Positions 1 through 8,043 of a stretch of DNA of 16,032 nucleotides are shown piece by piece; positions within the stretch are counted from its first letter, which is position 1, and each line of letters starts with the position of its first letter. The stretch is from an uncultured Coriobacteriaceae bacterium (GTDB lineage Bacteria; Actinomycetota; Coriobacteriia; Coriobacteriales; QAMH01). The notes beneath the pieces were generated by a model. The model was not told where the DNA came from, searched no databases, and saw nothing but the letters and a program-made list of their open reading frames with translations. The translations under genes were made by a program, and so were the position numbers. The stretch lies in assembly GCA_900544245.1 (NCBI GenBank), contig UQUH01000042.1:1-16032 (forward strand), in the 5' to 3' direction.

Positions 1-38
1 AGGGACGTTGTCTCATTATCAAATGAGACAACGTCCCT
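1..38. repeat. Perfect hairpin, short member of the GAGACAACGT repeat family; possible terminator
   Basis: Bases 1-17 and 22-38 are exact reverse complements, giving a 17-bp stem with a 4-base loop (ATCA). It lies 32 bases beyond the stop codon of the ABC transporter gene on the minus strand, so it could end that transcript. The bases that would show a U-tract lie outside the window. The right arm and its flank (GAGACAACGTCCCTGAG, 25-41) match the right arm of the longer repeats (GAGACAACGTGCCTGAG, 6109-6125) at all but one position. It therefore looks like a short version of the same dispersed element. A further TGTCTCAT word follows at 47-54. Confidence 0.75.
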
Positions 39-70
39 GAGCAACTGTCTCATGTCCCGCCCCACCGCCG

Positions 71-1957
71 CTAGTAATCCACCTCGTCGATGCAATCGCT
101 GAACTGCGAGTTGTAGAGCTCGGCGTAGAAGCCGTCTTGAAGCAGAAGTTGCTCGTGAGTGCCCATCTCGACGATGTCACCCTCCCTCAACACAAGAATC
201 GTGTCCGCATCGCGTATGGTCGAGAGGCGATGCGCGATGACGAAACTCGTGCGCGTGCTCGTGAGCTCGGTCATCGCATGCTGGACGAGACGTTCCGTAC
301 GCGTGTCGATGGAGCTCGTCGCCTCGTCGAGAATGAGGATTTCGGGATCCGCGAGCAGGGCGCGCGCGATGGTGATGAGCTGGCGCTGACCCGCCGATAT
401 GTTGGAAGCCTCCTCGTTGATGACGGTGTCGTAGCCATCGGGAAGCGTGTGGATGAAATGGTCGACGTGAGCTGCCCGGGCAGCGCGCTCTATCGCCTCG
501 TCGGTCGCCCCATCCACCCCGTAGGCAATGTTGTCGCGAATGGTCCCGTTGAACAGCCACGTGTCCTGGAGCACCATGCCCATGTGCGAACGCAGCTCGT
601 CGCGCTTGATGGTGCGAATATCGCGCCCATCGAGCAGAATCGCACCCGCATCGATTTCGTAGAAGCGCATCAGAAGATTGACGATCGTCGTCTTTCCCGC
701 TCCGGTGGGACCGACGATCGCGACCATCTGCCCGGGCTGCACCTCGACCGAAAGGTCATGGATGACGGGCTTTTCCGGATCGTAGCCAAAGCGCACGTGC
801 TCGAACTGCACGTGTCCCTTGCGCGCCGTCGTGTCGGGAAGAAGCGCGGTCTCGTCGCTCATCTCGGGTTGGTCGAGAATCTCGAAGACGCGCTCAGCAC
901 CGGCAATCGTGGCCTGGAAGGTATTGATGATGCCCGCCAACTGGCTGATGGGCCGTGTGAAGTTGCGCATGTACTGCGTGAACGCTTGTACCTCACCGAC
1001 GGTGAGCGCGCCGATGACCGCCTGCCAGCCACCTATGCACACTATGGCGATGTAGGCGAGGTTGCCCACGAAGATCATGAGCGGGCGAATCAGGCCCGAG
1101 ACGAATTGCGCGCGCCAAGCGTGCCCGAAATACTCGTCATTGATGCGCTCGAAGTCCCTGATCGCGCCCTCTTCGTGCGCGAACGCCTTGACCTCGGTGT
1201 GTCCGCCGTAAGTCTCCTCGATGTGCGCGTCCAGCACGCCAAGTGCGGTCTGCTGGGCGAGGAAGAACCTCTGCGAGCGTTTCGCGACGACGGCCGTGAG
1301 CGCGATGGAGATGGGCAGCGTGCACAGCGCGACGATGGTGACGAGCGGACTCATGAGCATCATCATGACAAAAACGCCGATGATGGTGATGACCGACGTG
1401 AGCGCCTGCGTCATGCCGTCTTGCAGCGTCGTCGAGATGAGGTCGATGTCGTTGACGACGCGCGAGAGGATGTCACCCTTCGAATGCGAATCGTAATAGG
1501 ACAGCGGGATGCGGTTGAGCTTCTCCTCGGTCTGCTGACGTAGCGAGTAGACGACGTTTTGCGCGACACGCGCCATCACGAACGCCTGCAGGTACGTAAA
1601 GACCTGATAGCAGACGTACAGGACGATGAGCACGAGCAGAATCTCCCTGAGTAGGTCGAAGTTCACGCCGGCTCCCGGCTCGCCATTGGCGATCGCGACG
1701 CCGGCCCTGAATATCTCGGTTGTCGCCAGGCCCAACTGCCGCGGCCCGAGTATGTCGAAGACCGTGGCGATGATGGCGCAGACGAGCACGAGGACAATCT
1801 TGGGGATCTCGGGCTTGACGAACGCAAGCAGGCGGCGAAACGTCCGCTTGGCATTCTTCGCCTTGCGCGTCGGCATGGTGGCGTGGGGACCATGGGGCCC
1901 GTGATGCCCGGGGCCAGGGCCATTGCCCGCCATGGGATTCTTGTGCTGAGGGGACAT
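71..1957 (-). CDS. ABC exporter half-transporter, catalytic partner (ATP-binding/permease)
   Basis: This 628-residue fused transmembrane-ATPase half exporter should act in the cytoplasmic membrane as a heterodimer with its upstream neighbour. The N-terminus is rich in Gly, Pro and His (about residues 12-27), then come six membrane helices (about 50-340) and a nucleotide-binding domain with Walker A GPTGAGKT (about 416), signature SAGQ (about 519), Walker B ILILDE with the catalytic Glu (about 540) and switch histidine in AHR (about 574). The signature has Ala where LSGGQ has its first Gly, while Walker B and the switch His are intact. That is the pattern of the catalytic member of heterodimeric exporters such as TM287/288 or LmrCD. 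It starts 3 bases after the upstream gene's stop, so the two are probably translationally coupled. The substrate (drug, lipid or peptide) cannot be told from sequence. Confidence 0.95.
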   Translation of the reverse strand: MSPQHKNPMAGNGPGPGHHGPHGPHATMPTRKAKNAKRTFRRLLAFVKPEIPKIVLVLVCAIIATVFDILGPRQLGLATTEIFRAGVAIANGEPGAGVNFDLLREILLVLIVLYVCYQVFTYLQAFVMARVAQNVVYSLRQQTEEKLNRIPLSYYDSHSKGDILSRVVNDIDLISTTLQDGMTQALTSVITIIGVFVMMMLMSPLVTIVALCTLPISIALTAVVAKRSQRFFLAQQTALGVLDAHIEETYGGHTEVKAFAHEEGAIRDFERINDEYFGHAWRAQFVSGLIRPLMIFVGNLAYIAIVCIGGWQAVIGALTVGEVQAFTQYMRNFTRPISQLAGIINTFQATIAGAERVFEILDQPEMSDETALLPDTTARKGHVQFEHVRFGYDPEKPVIHDLSVEVQPGQMVAIVGPTGAGKTTIVNLLMRFYEIDAGAILLDGRDIRTIKRDELRSHMGMVLQDTWLFNGTIRDNIAYGVDGATDEAIERAARAAHVDHFIHTLPDGYDTVINEEASNISAGQRQLITIARALLADPEILILDEATSSIDTRTERLVQHAMTELTSTRTSFVIAHRLSTIRDADTILVLREGDIVEMGTHEQLLLQDGFYAELYNSQFSDCIDEVDY

Positions 1958-1960
1958 CCG

Positions 1961-3703
1961 CTAGCTCGCCTCGCCTTCCGTGATCTGGGAGGCGACTATC
2001 TCGTTGTAGACCTCACTCGCCCCGAGCAGCTCCTCGTGGGTGCCAATCGAATCGATGCGTCCCTCGTCGAGCACGATGACCATGTCGGCATCCATGGCCA
2101 CGGCGACGCGTTGCGCCACGATGAGCACCGTCGCGCCCTTCGTCGCGCGCTTGAGATGGGCGCGAACCTGGGCGTCGGTCTTGAAGTCCAGGGCCGAGAA
2201 CGAATCGTCGAAGACGTAGAGCCCCGCTTTTTTGGCGAGTGCGCGCGCTATCGCGATGCGCTGCTTCTGTCCGCCGGACAGACCACCACCAGCTTGCGTG
2301 ACCTGCGTTTCGAAACCGTCAGGCTTTTCCATGATGAAGTCATACGCCGCCGCTTCGCGCGCCGCCTCGATGACCTCATCGTCACTAGCGTCCTTGTTGC
2401 CATAGCGAATGTTATCGGCGATCGTCCCCGTGAACAGCGTGGTCTTCTGCGGAGCATAGGAAATGAGCGTGCGGAGCTGCGCTTGCGGAATGCGCGCGAT
2501 ATCGACGCCATCGAGCAGGATTCGTCCGTCCGTGGGGTCGTAGAAGCGTTCGATGAGGTCGACAAGCACGCTCTTGCCCGATCCCGTCGCCCCGATGAGC
2601 GCATAGGTCTTGCCCGCCTCGAGCTCGAAGCTTATGCCATCGAGCGTCGGCTCCTCTGCACCCTCGAAGGTGAATCTGACGTCCTCGAAGCGCACGGTGT
2701 GCGCCCGATTGGGGACGGGAACCTCGACGCGCATGGCATCATTGGGATCATGGACGGAAGGCTCGCAGTGCAAGACGGCCGTGATGCGCTCGGCAGCAGC
2801 CTGGGCACGTGGCCAGATCATGAAGATCATCGAGAGCATCATGACCGACATGAGCAACAGCATGGCGTACTGGATGATCGCCATCAGATCGCCCGCCTGG
2901 AAACTTCCCAAGTCGACCAACTGCGCGCCAACCCAGGCGATGACGATGATCACGAGGTCCAGCACGAAACCGATAAGCGGCATGAGCACCGACATACGGC
3001 GTGCCACGGAGACGTTGGTATCGGCGAGCACCTTATTGGCGACCGAAAAACGCCCCTCCTCGAAGCTTTCCTTGTTGTACGCCCTGATGACGCGGATACC
3101 CGTGAGGCCCTCACGCGTGACGCGATTGAGGTCGTCGATGCGAGCCTGCAGGGACCGCAGGAGCGGGACAGTGAATTTCATGACGATTGCCACGATGACG
3201 GCCATGATGGGAATGGCCGCGAACACGGCTATCGAGAGCTCGACGCTCTTCTGGAACGCCATGAAGGCCGCCCCGACGAACATGATGGGCGCCATCATGG
3301 CAATCGTCATGCTCATGAGGGCGAAGCGCTCGAGCTGTTGGATGTCGTTGGTCGTGCGCGTGATGAGGGACGAGGTGCCGAACTCTCCGATTTCGCGCAG
3401 ACTGAACGCGGTAACCCGCTTGTAGACGGCGCTGCGCAGGTTGCGTCCGAACCCCATGGAAGCACGCGCGGCGCATAGCCCCGCCGCGATATCGGCGACA
3501 ACGCAGCCAAGTGCCCAAAGCAGCATCAAGCCACCCGTCTGGAAAATGTAGGGCACGTCGCCATTCGCAACACCCGTGTCGATGACCTCGCTCATGAGGT
3601 TGGGAATCATGAGATCGCAACCGACGCGAATGGCCGTAAGAACGAACGCCCCTACGAACAGGGGCGTGAAGCGCATGAAATATGTCCTGACGAGCTTGAG
3701 CAT
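1961..3703 (-). CDS. ABC exporter half-transporter, degenerate-site partner
   Basis: This 580-residue ABC half exporter has six membrane helices (about residues 15-300) followed by a nucleotide-binding domain with Walker A GATGSGKS (about 368) and a canonical signature LSGGQ (about 473). Its Walker B reads LYVFDD, with Asp in place of the catalytic Glu (about 497), and the switch residue is Gln in AQR instead of His (about 528). These are the substitutions that make one ATP site hydrolytically weak in heterodimeric exporters. Its intact signature would complete the working site of the partner at 71-1957. The start follows the galE stop codon by 12 bases and has no strong ribosome binding site, which suggests coupling to galE translation. 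No MarR-type regulator is adjacent. Confidence 0.95.
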   Translation of the reverse strand: MLKLVRTYFMRFTPLFVGAFVLTAIRVGCDLMIPNLMSEVIDTGVANGDVPYIFQTGGLMLLWALGCVVADIAAGLCAARASMGFGRNLRSAVYKRVTAFSLREIGEFGTSSLITRTTNDIQQLERFALMSMTIAMMAPIMFVGAAFMAFQKSVELSIAVFAAIPIMAVIVAIVMKFTVPLLRSLQARIDDLNRVTREGLTGIRVIRAYNKESFEEGRFSVANKVLADTNVSVARRMSVLMPLIGFVLDLVIIVIAWVGAQLVDLGSFQAGDLMAIIQYAMLLLMSVMMLSMIFMIWPRAQAAAERITAVLHCEPSVHDPNDAMRVEVPVPNRAHTVRFEDVRFTFEGAEEPTLDGISFELEAGKTYALIGATGSGKSVLVDLIERFYDPTDGRILLDGVDIARIPQAQLRTLISYAPQKTTLFTGTIADNIRYGNKDASDDEVIEAAREAAAYDFIMEKPDGFETQVTQAGGGLSGGQKQRIAIARALAKKAGLYVFDDSFSALDFKTDAQVRAHLKRATKGATVLIVAQRVAVAMDADMVIVLDEGRIDSIGTHEELLGASEVYNEIVASQITEGEAS

Positions 3704-3715
3704 GGCCAGGCGGGG

Positions 3716-4732
3716 TTAGGCCCTATATCCGTTGGGATTGGCCTGTTGCCAGCGCCACGAATCGGCGCACATGTCCGCAATGCCGTATCGTGCCCGCCAT
3801 CCGAGCTCGTCTGCCGCCTTGGCGCAATCGGCATAGCAGGCCGCTATGTCTCCCGCTCGGCGCGGTTTGATAGCGTAGGGAACCTCGATGCCGGTGGCAT
3901 CTTGGAAGGCGTGCACAAGCTCGAGCACACTCGTGCCATTGCCTGTCCCCAGATTGTAGACATGCAAACCGCCCTCGGGCTTGATCGCCTTGAGCGCGGC
4001 GACATGTCCGCTCGCGAGGTCCATGACGTGGATGTAATCGCGCACGCCGGTGCCATCGGGCGTGTCGTAGTCATCGCCAAAGACGCCGAGCTTTTCGAGC
4101 TTGCCCACGGCGACCTGCGTGATGTAGGGCATGAGGTTATTGGGGATGCCGGCCGGGTCCTCGCCCATGGTGCCTGACGGATGCGCACCGATGGGGTTGA
4201 AGTAGCGCAGCAGCACGACGTTCATGTCCGGGATGGCGCGCTGGACGTCGGCGAGGATGTCCTCGATGATGGACTTGGTACGCCCGTAGGGATTGGTTGC
4301 CTCGCCCTTGGGCATGTCCTCGGTCAAGGGCAGCGCTTGCGGCGTGCCGTATACCGTGGCCGAACTCGAGAAGATGATGTTCTTGCAACCAGCATCGCGC
4401 ATGGCCTCAAGCAGCTTGACCGTGCCGCCCACGTTGTTATCGTAGTACTCGATGGGCTTCTCGACCGACTCGCCCACGGCCTTGAGCCCGGCGAAGTGAA
4501 TCACGCAGTCGATGTCGTTTTGGGAGAAGACCTCGCGCAGCTTGTCCGCATCGCGAATGTCGCCTTCGACGAAGGGCACGTCAACGCCCGTAATCGCCTT
4601 GATGCGCTCGAAGACGATTGGCGAGGAATTGCAGAGATTGTCATACGCGATAGGCTCGTGACCGGCTTGCAGAAGCTCGATGATCGTGTGGCTTCCGATG
4701 AAGCCCGCTCCGCCCGTGACCAGAATCTTCAT
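3716..4732 (-). CDS. galE: UDP-glucose 4-epimerase
   Basis: GalE interconverts UDP-glucose and UDP-galactose with bound NAD in the cytoplasm, feeding the Leloir pathway and cell-surface glycan synthesis. The protein begins MKILVTGGAGFIGSH, the Rossmann GxxGxxG dinucleotide motif of extended short-chain dehydrogenases. It also has the SSSATVYG strand with the catalytic Ser/Thr region, and YGRTK, the catalytic Tyr-x3-Lys. Length (338 residues) is normal. I chose the ATG at 4732, preceded by GAGGAGA at good spacing, over an in-frame TTG four codons upstream that lies inside that ribosome binding site. It is followed after 12 bases by the ABC exporter pair, so the three genes may be one transcript. 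No other gal gene is nearby. Confidence 0.96.
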   Translation of the reverse strand: MKILVTGGAGFIGSHTIIELLQAGHEPIAYDNLCNSSPIVFERIKAITGVDVPFVEGDIRDADKLREVFSQNDIDCVIHFAGLKAVGESVEKPIEYYDNNVGGTVKLLEAMRDAGCKNIIFSSSATVYGTPQALPLTEDMPKGEATNPYGRTKSIIEDILADVQRAIPDMNVVLLRYFNPIGAHPSGTMGEDPAGIPNNLMPYITQVAVGKLEKLGVFGDDYDTPDGTGVRDYIHVMDLASGHVAALKAIKPEGGLHVYNLGTGNGTSVLELVHAFQDATGIEVPYAIKPRRAGDIAACYADCAKAADELGWRARYGIADMCADSWRWQQANPNGYRA

Positions 4733-4770
4733 TGCTCTCCTCAATACGCTGACAGCCGAGACATGCGTCT

Positions 4771-4797
4771 ATGATAGTACAGGGACACGAGGTGCAA
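4771..4797 (-). promoter_or_regulatory. Possible promoter for galE
   Basis: On the minus strand TTGCAC (complement of 4792-4797) and TATCAT (complement of 4771-4776) resemble -35 and -10 boxes, but the spacer is 15 bases, shorter than ideal. They lie about 40-65 bases upstream of the galE start, in the only sizeable gap before the galE-ABC genes. Between the -10 box and the start codon is GAGACATGCGTCT (4758-4770 on the plus strand), a 13-mer also found at 6046-6058. Confidence 0.3.
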
Positions 4798-4815
4798 ACG
4801 GGTATTTGAGCATCT

Positions 4816-4844
4816 GGGCGCGAAGTCGTTACTTGCGCAAGCCC
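4816..4844 (-). terminator. Possible weak terminator hairpin at the end of the Bcr/CflA-type MFS gene
   Basis: An imperfect dyad (GGG..GCG.AAGT, CGTT loop, ACTT.GCGC..CCC) spans the stop codon of the MFS gene, with the TAA inside the loop. No U-tract follows on the minus strand, so an intrinsic-terminator role is doubtful and it may only slow or protect the 3' end. Confidence 0.25.
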
Positions 4845-6025
4845 ACGACGTAGAACAGCAACATGAGCAGCGAGCTTGCGCCCATCACGATGGCAAGACC
4901 GCCCACGTAGCTCGTCCAGGGCAAGGTCATGACGACGGTACCCACGGCACCGAGCACCGTGTACATGAAGTTCGCGATCGCGCTTGCCGAGCCGACCTGC
5001 TCGGGCGGCTGGTCGAGCAAGATCACGAACGCATGCGGGCGGATGATGCCCTCCATGAGGGCGTACGGTGCGAAGGTGAGGAAGAGCGCAAGCGGCCCCA
5101 TCGGCCCGAAGAGCCAGGTGAGCACGCCGCCTGCCAAGCCGAGCACGATGCAAGCCAACGTGAGCTGCTTGGGGCGTATTGCCTTCGATACGCGCAGGTA
5201 GACGAAGGGCGCGATGACGCTGATGCCGCAAGTGCCGGCATACACGAGGTTGTAGACGAAGTAGCCAGCACCGAAGTCATCGAGCAGGATATACGAGGCC
5301 ACGGCGATATAGCCCATGTAGGGCAGGCCAGCTAGCGCGACGATGAGGGCCATGGATAGAAAGGCGCGACGCGACAGCAGCGCACGCCCGCGCGAGAGCA
5401 TGTCGCGCACGGCGGGCATGACTCCCGAGGCAAGTCGCTGGGAAGGCTGCAGGGTTTCGGTGATGAGAAAGGCGAAAACCAGGTCGACACTTCCCATGAC
5501 GGCAAGGGCAACGAATATCTCACGCCACCCGCCGATGCTCAGTAACAACGTACCAAGAAAAGGTGCGAGGACGGGGCCGATGATAACGAGCGACTGCAAG
5601 AGCGACATCGCAAACTTGAGGTCCTTGTCGGTGTAGGCATCCTTGATGAGTGCCGTGACATCGGTTTCGACCAGGCCAAAACCGATGGCCTGCCCAATGC
5701 GAAACGCCGTGAGCATGAGCACCGAAGTGGAGAGCGCGCAGCCGAACGATGAGGCCGCGAAGATCGCGCAGCTCGCCACGAGGACCGGCTTGCGCCCGAA
5801 CTTGTCGGAAAGCGGTCCCGAAACGAGAATCGCGAACGCCGAGACGAACATAAACATGAACATCGTGAGGTTGAGAAACGACGCGGTGGTGTCGAACTCA
5901 TGTAGGAGGCCCGGCAGCGCCGGCACGTACATGTCAATCGCGAGGATGAGCGTCGTGTTGATGACGAGCACGCACGCCAGGAAGGCGCGTGGTCCAAGAC
6001 GTTTTTGTGGGGAGACGAGCTGCAT
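4829..6025 (-). CDS. Bcr/CflA-family MFS multidrug efflux transporter
   Basis: This is a 398-residue, 12-helix major facilitator superfamily protein. The first helix carries DMYVPALP, the D-x-Y-x-P-x-x-P signature of the Bcr/CflA drug:proton antiporters, and the loop after helix 2 has GPLSDKFGRKPV, the family's motif A (G-x-L-x-D-x-x-G-R-[RK]). The substrate is unknown; Bcr/CflA relatives export bicyclomycin, chloramphenicol or other small compounds. I place the start at the ATG at 6025, about 13 residues before the first helix as usual in the family. An in-frame ATG at 6052 would add nine residues encoded partly by the adjacent hairpin repeat. Neither start has a recognisable ribosome binding site, which is unusual here. 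It probably has its own transcript or depends on read-through from the gene at 6131-6628. Confidence 0.92.
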   Translation of the reverse strand: MQLVSPQKRLGPRAFLACVLVINTTLILAIDMYVPALPGLLHEFDTTASFLNLTMFMFMFVSAFAILVSGPLSDKFGRKPVLVASCAIFAASSFGCALSTSVLMLTAFRIGQAIGFGLVETDVTALIKDAYTDKDLKFAMSLLQSLVIIGPVLAPFLGTLLLSIGGWREIFVALAVMGSVDLVFAFLITETLQPSQRLASGVMPAVRDMLSRGRALLSRRAFLSMALIVALAGLPYMGYIAVASYILLDDFGAGYFVYNLVYAGTCGISVIAPFVYLRVSKAIRPKQLTLACIVLGLAGGVLTWLFGPMGPLALFLTFAPYALMEGIIRPHAFVILLDQPPEQVGSASAIANFMYTVLGAVGTVVMTLPWTSYVGGLAIVMGASSLLMLLFYVVGLRK

Positions 6026-6044
6026 GGGCCATAGGATAGCGCAA

Positions 6045-6128
6045 TGAGACATGCGTCTCAGGCACGCTGTCTCAAAACATCGGCATATAAACCTGTTTGG
6101 GTAGGATTTGAGACAACGTGCCTGAGAT
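6045..6128. repeat. Dispersed hairpin repeat, copy A
   Basis: The core 6055-6127 is identical to copy B (11813-11885) at 71 of 73 bases. Arms 6055-6076 and 6107-6127 pair almost completely (one internal C/A mismatch) around a 30-base loop (6077-6106) that is identical in both copies. The left flank adds a small dyad TGAGAC-ATGC-GTCTCA (6045-6060). It sits between the stop codon of the small membrane protein (6131) and the start of the MFS gene, reaching the alternative ATG of the latter at 6052. No target-site duplication or transposase is visible. It may be a MITE-like or REP-like element or a structured RNA. Confidence 0.85.
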
Positions 6129-6130
6129 AC

Positions 6131-6628
6131 TTAGCAGGAGTGTGCCGACTCGGGACTGAAGCCGCTTATCTTGGCGGCAATCTTCTGGGCCACGGGAAGC
6201 AGGGCGAAGATGGCGACGAATCCCGCGAGCACTGCGGGAAGCCACAGCGCGCTTATGATAGCGAGAACATCTACGACGCTCATATTTGCCAGCAGCGCGA
6301 TGAACATGCAGAGGGTGAGAATAATCGTGACATTCACAACCGCAAGCGTCAGGCTAACGACGAGGTGCCGGGCAGGCTTGCTCGTGACGCGAAGGCGTCT
6401 GGCAATTTTCTGCCCCCACTCCATCGTGGGCAAGAAGTCTCCCACGGCATAGCCGACGGGTATGCTCATTATGAGCGACTGGACAAACGTACGCACGATC
6501 TCGTCAACCTGCATGACCGACACATCATGAGACAGGAACAGAAACACGCTACCCAAGACGATGCCTATGAAAATGTTCATGAACAGGCTCGTCATGCGCT
6601 GAAATCCGACAGGGCCTTTATTCGACAT
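6131..6628 (-). CDS. Small four-helix membrane protein of unknown function
   Basis: I do not recognise this 165-residue protein with confidence. It has four hydrophobic segments (about residues 11-33, 43-65, 86-112 and 115-147), basic loops and no signal peptidase site, so it is an integral membrane protein. Helices 1-2 and 3-4 look like a repeated hairpin unit: each second helix ends in a similar tail (LPTMEWGQKIARRL against LPVAQKIAAKI), suggesting internal duplication. A faint likeness to two-helix DUF2798-type proteins is possible but unproven. The start at 6628 is preceded by AGAGGT at good spacing. It lies just beyond the terminator of the MFS gene of the molybdoenzyme operon, so it may have its own promoter in 6629-6718 or be expressed by read-through. 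Confidence 0.75.
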   Translation of the reverse strand: MSNKGPVGFQRMTSLFMNIFIGIVLGSVFLFLSHDVSVMQVDEIVRTFVQSLIMSIPVGYAVGDFLPTMEWGQKIARRLRVTSKPARHLVVSLTLAVVNVTIILTLCMFIALLANMSVVDVLAIISALWLPAVLAGFVAIFALLPVAQKIAAKISGFSPESAHSC

Positions 6629-6658
6629 GCCAATAACCTCTCAAATGGCTCAAAAGGA

Positions 6659-6691
6659 CACCTCCCGCGAAGGCTGGGGGCGCGGGAGGTG
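6659..6691 (-). terminator. Intrinsic terminator of the molybdoenzyme-ferredoxin-MFS operon
   Basis: An 11-bp perfect G+C-rich stem (6659-6669 with 6681-6691, loop 6670-6680) lies 27 bases after the MFS stop codon. On the minus strand the stem is followed directly by TCCTTTTG, an adequate U-tract for rho-independent termination. Confidence 0.7.
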
Positions 6692-6718
6692 CGTATTGAG
6701 GGACTTACAAGATGGGAC

Positions 6719-8026
6719 CTATGAGTTCTCCGAAGCGGAAGACGCCTCGAGTCGCGCCTGATCCTCCTTCATGATCTTGTGGTCGCTCTTCACGAAGAAG
6801 AGGATCAGGAGAATGCAAACGGCCAGGGGCACACCGAGGAACACGAGGGCGGCGGCGAAGAAGCCCCAGCTCGCGATGAGTGCGCCAAAGATGCCGTTAC
6901 CAAAGAAGGTAAGGTTGGTAACAAAGGCCATGATTCCCAGGACGTAATCCATCTTCTTTGGATCGGTGACGAGCACGGGAATATACGTCCTGATAGCCAC
7001 GGGAACGATGCCCGCCAGCATGCCGATGCCAATGCCAAACAGCCACATGTTGACAGCGCTGTTGCCATAGCTGCCATAGGAAAGCAGAATCATGCCACCA
7101 AAGACGATGAAGCCGCCGATGGCAAAGACCTTGCGTAGTGACGTCTTCTCGAAGAAGACGCCCGAGTAGACGCCAAATAGGACGACGAGAATCTGGGAGT
7201 AGAGCGCCGGACTATTGGACTCGACGATGCCCACGCCGATGCTTTGCAGGAAGGTGGGGAAGAAGCCCTGGCACAGGCCGTAAATCCAGCAATAGCCAAA
7301 GAACGCAAACGCGCAGATGATGCCACCGCGAACGTAGTTGTGGTTGATGGCCGTCTTCTCCTGGCGCTCGACGGCCTGGGCATTCAAGACGTTCTCGTCC
7401 ACGGCGTTGAGCTTGAATGCAGCCACGTGAATCAGCAGGGCGAGGACGCAGATGCCGATACCGACATAGGTGATCGTATCAATGGACCCCGTCGCGGAGA
7501 AAATAATGGGCGAAATGAGAACTGCCATCACAAGGCCCGCAACGGTCCATTGTGACCACACGCCCATGGCGAGACCCATCTTTTGCAAGGGGAACAGACG
7601 CGGAACGATGTTGGGGCCGCAGGCTGCGAGCATTCCCATACCCGTGCCTTCAATGACGCGCGCAGCGAGGAAACCCGCTGCATCCGGTGTGAACAAGCTT
7701 GCAACCGAGCCGATGATGGTGATGACCATCGCCAATGCGAGCGTAAACTTAGCGCCGATGTTTCTCATGATCCAGACGGCTGGGAAACAGACGATGCAGC
7801 CCATGAACAGCGCAAGTCCGGAAATGTTGCCAATCATGTCCATGCCCATGCCGTGGGCCTCACCCACGAATGTGAGAATGGGATTCCATTTCATGACGAC
7901 GAACACGACTGCAAGTCCCGTAATCATCATCGAGACAAGCGATATCCAACGTTGGCTTTGCGGAAGCTGGTCTTCTGACACACCCCAGGCACGAATACCC
8001 GTCGGCCTTTCCATTTGATTAGCCAT
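6719..8026 (-). CDS. MFS transporter, probable substrate carrier for the molybdoenzyme locus
   Basis: This is a 435-residue major facilitator superfamily carrier with about 12 predicted membrane helices, a cytoplasmic N-terminus of about 28 residues and a charged C-terminal tail. Its first half resembles the organic-anion/nitrate branch (GMDMIGNISGLALFMG in helix 2, an RVIEGTGMGM motif in helix 4), rather than drug pumps. The start at 8026 follows GGAGAG by five bases. The gap to the upstream ferredoxin gene is only 17 bases and a terminator follows, so it is the last gene of a three-gene operon. It most likely imports the enzyme's substrate or exports its product; that role is inferred from context. 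Confidence 0.92.
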   Translation of the reverse strand: MANQMERPTGIRAWGVSEDQLPQSQRWISLVSMMITGLAVVFVVMKWNPILTFVGEAHGMGMDMIGNISGLALFMGCIVCFPAVWIMRNIGAKFTLALAMVITIIGSVASLFTPDAAGFLAARVIEGTGMGMLAACGPNIVPRLFPLQKMGLAMGVWSQWTVAGLVMAVLISPIIFSATGSIDTITYVGIGICVLALLIHVAAFKLNAVDENVLNAQAVERQEKTAINHNYVRGGIICAFAFFGYCWIYGLCQGFFPTFLQSIGVGIVESNSPALYSQILVVLFGVYSGVFFEKTSLRKVFAIGGFIVFGGMILLSYGSYGNSAVNMWLFGIGIGMLAGIVPVAIRTYIPVLVTDPKKMDYVLGIMAFVTNLTFFGNGIFGALIASWGFFAAALVFLGVPLAVCILLILFFVKSDHKIMKEDQARLEASSASENS

Positions 8027-8043
8027 GGTGACTCTCCAATCAA

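Noticed and set aside
1883..3478. A 531-codon plus-strand frame opposite the ABC exporter genes
   Set aside because: The translation is a low-complexity His/Asp/Arg-rich shadow of the minus-strand genes, with no motif or ribosome binding site.
6044..6724. Plus-strand frame sharing the peptide KTSAYKPVWVGFET with another frame at 11751-12065
   Set aside because: The shared peptide is just the conserved hairpin repeat read in one frame; neither frame is a plausible gene.
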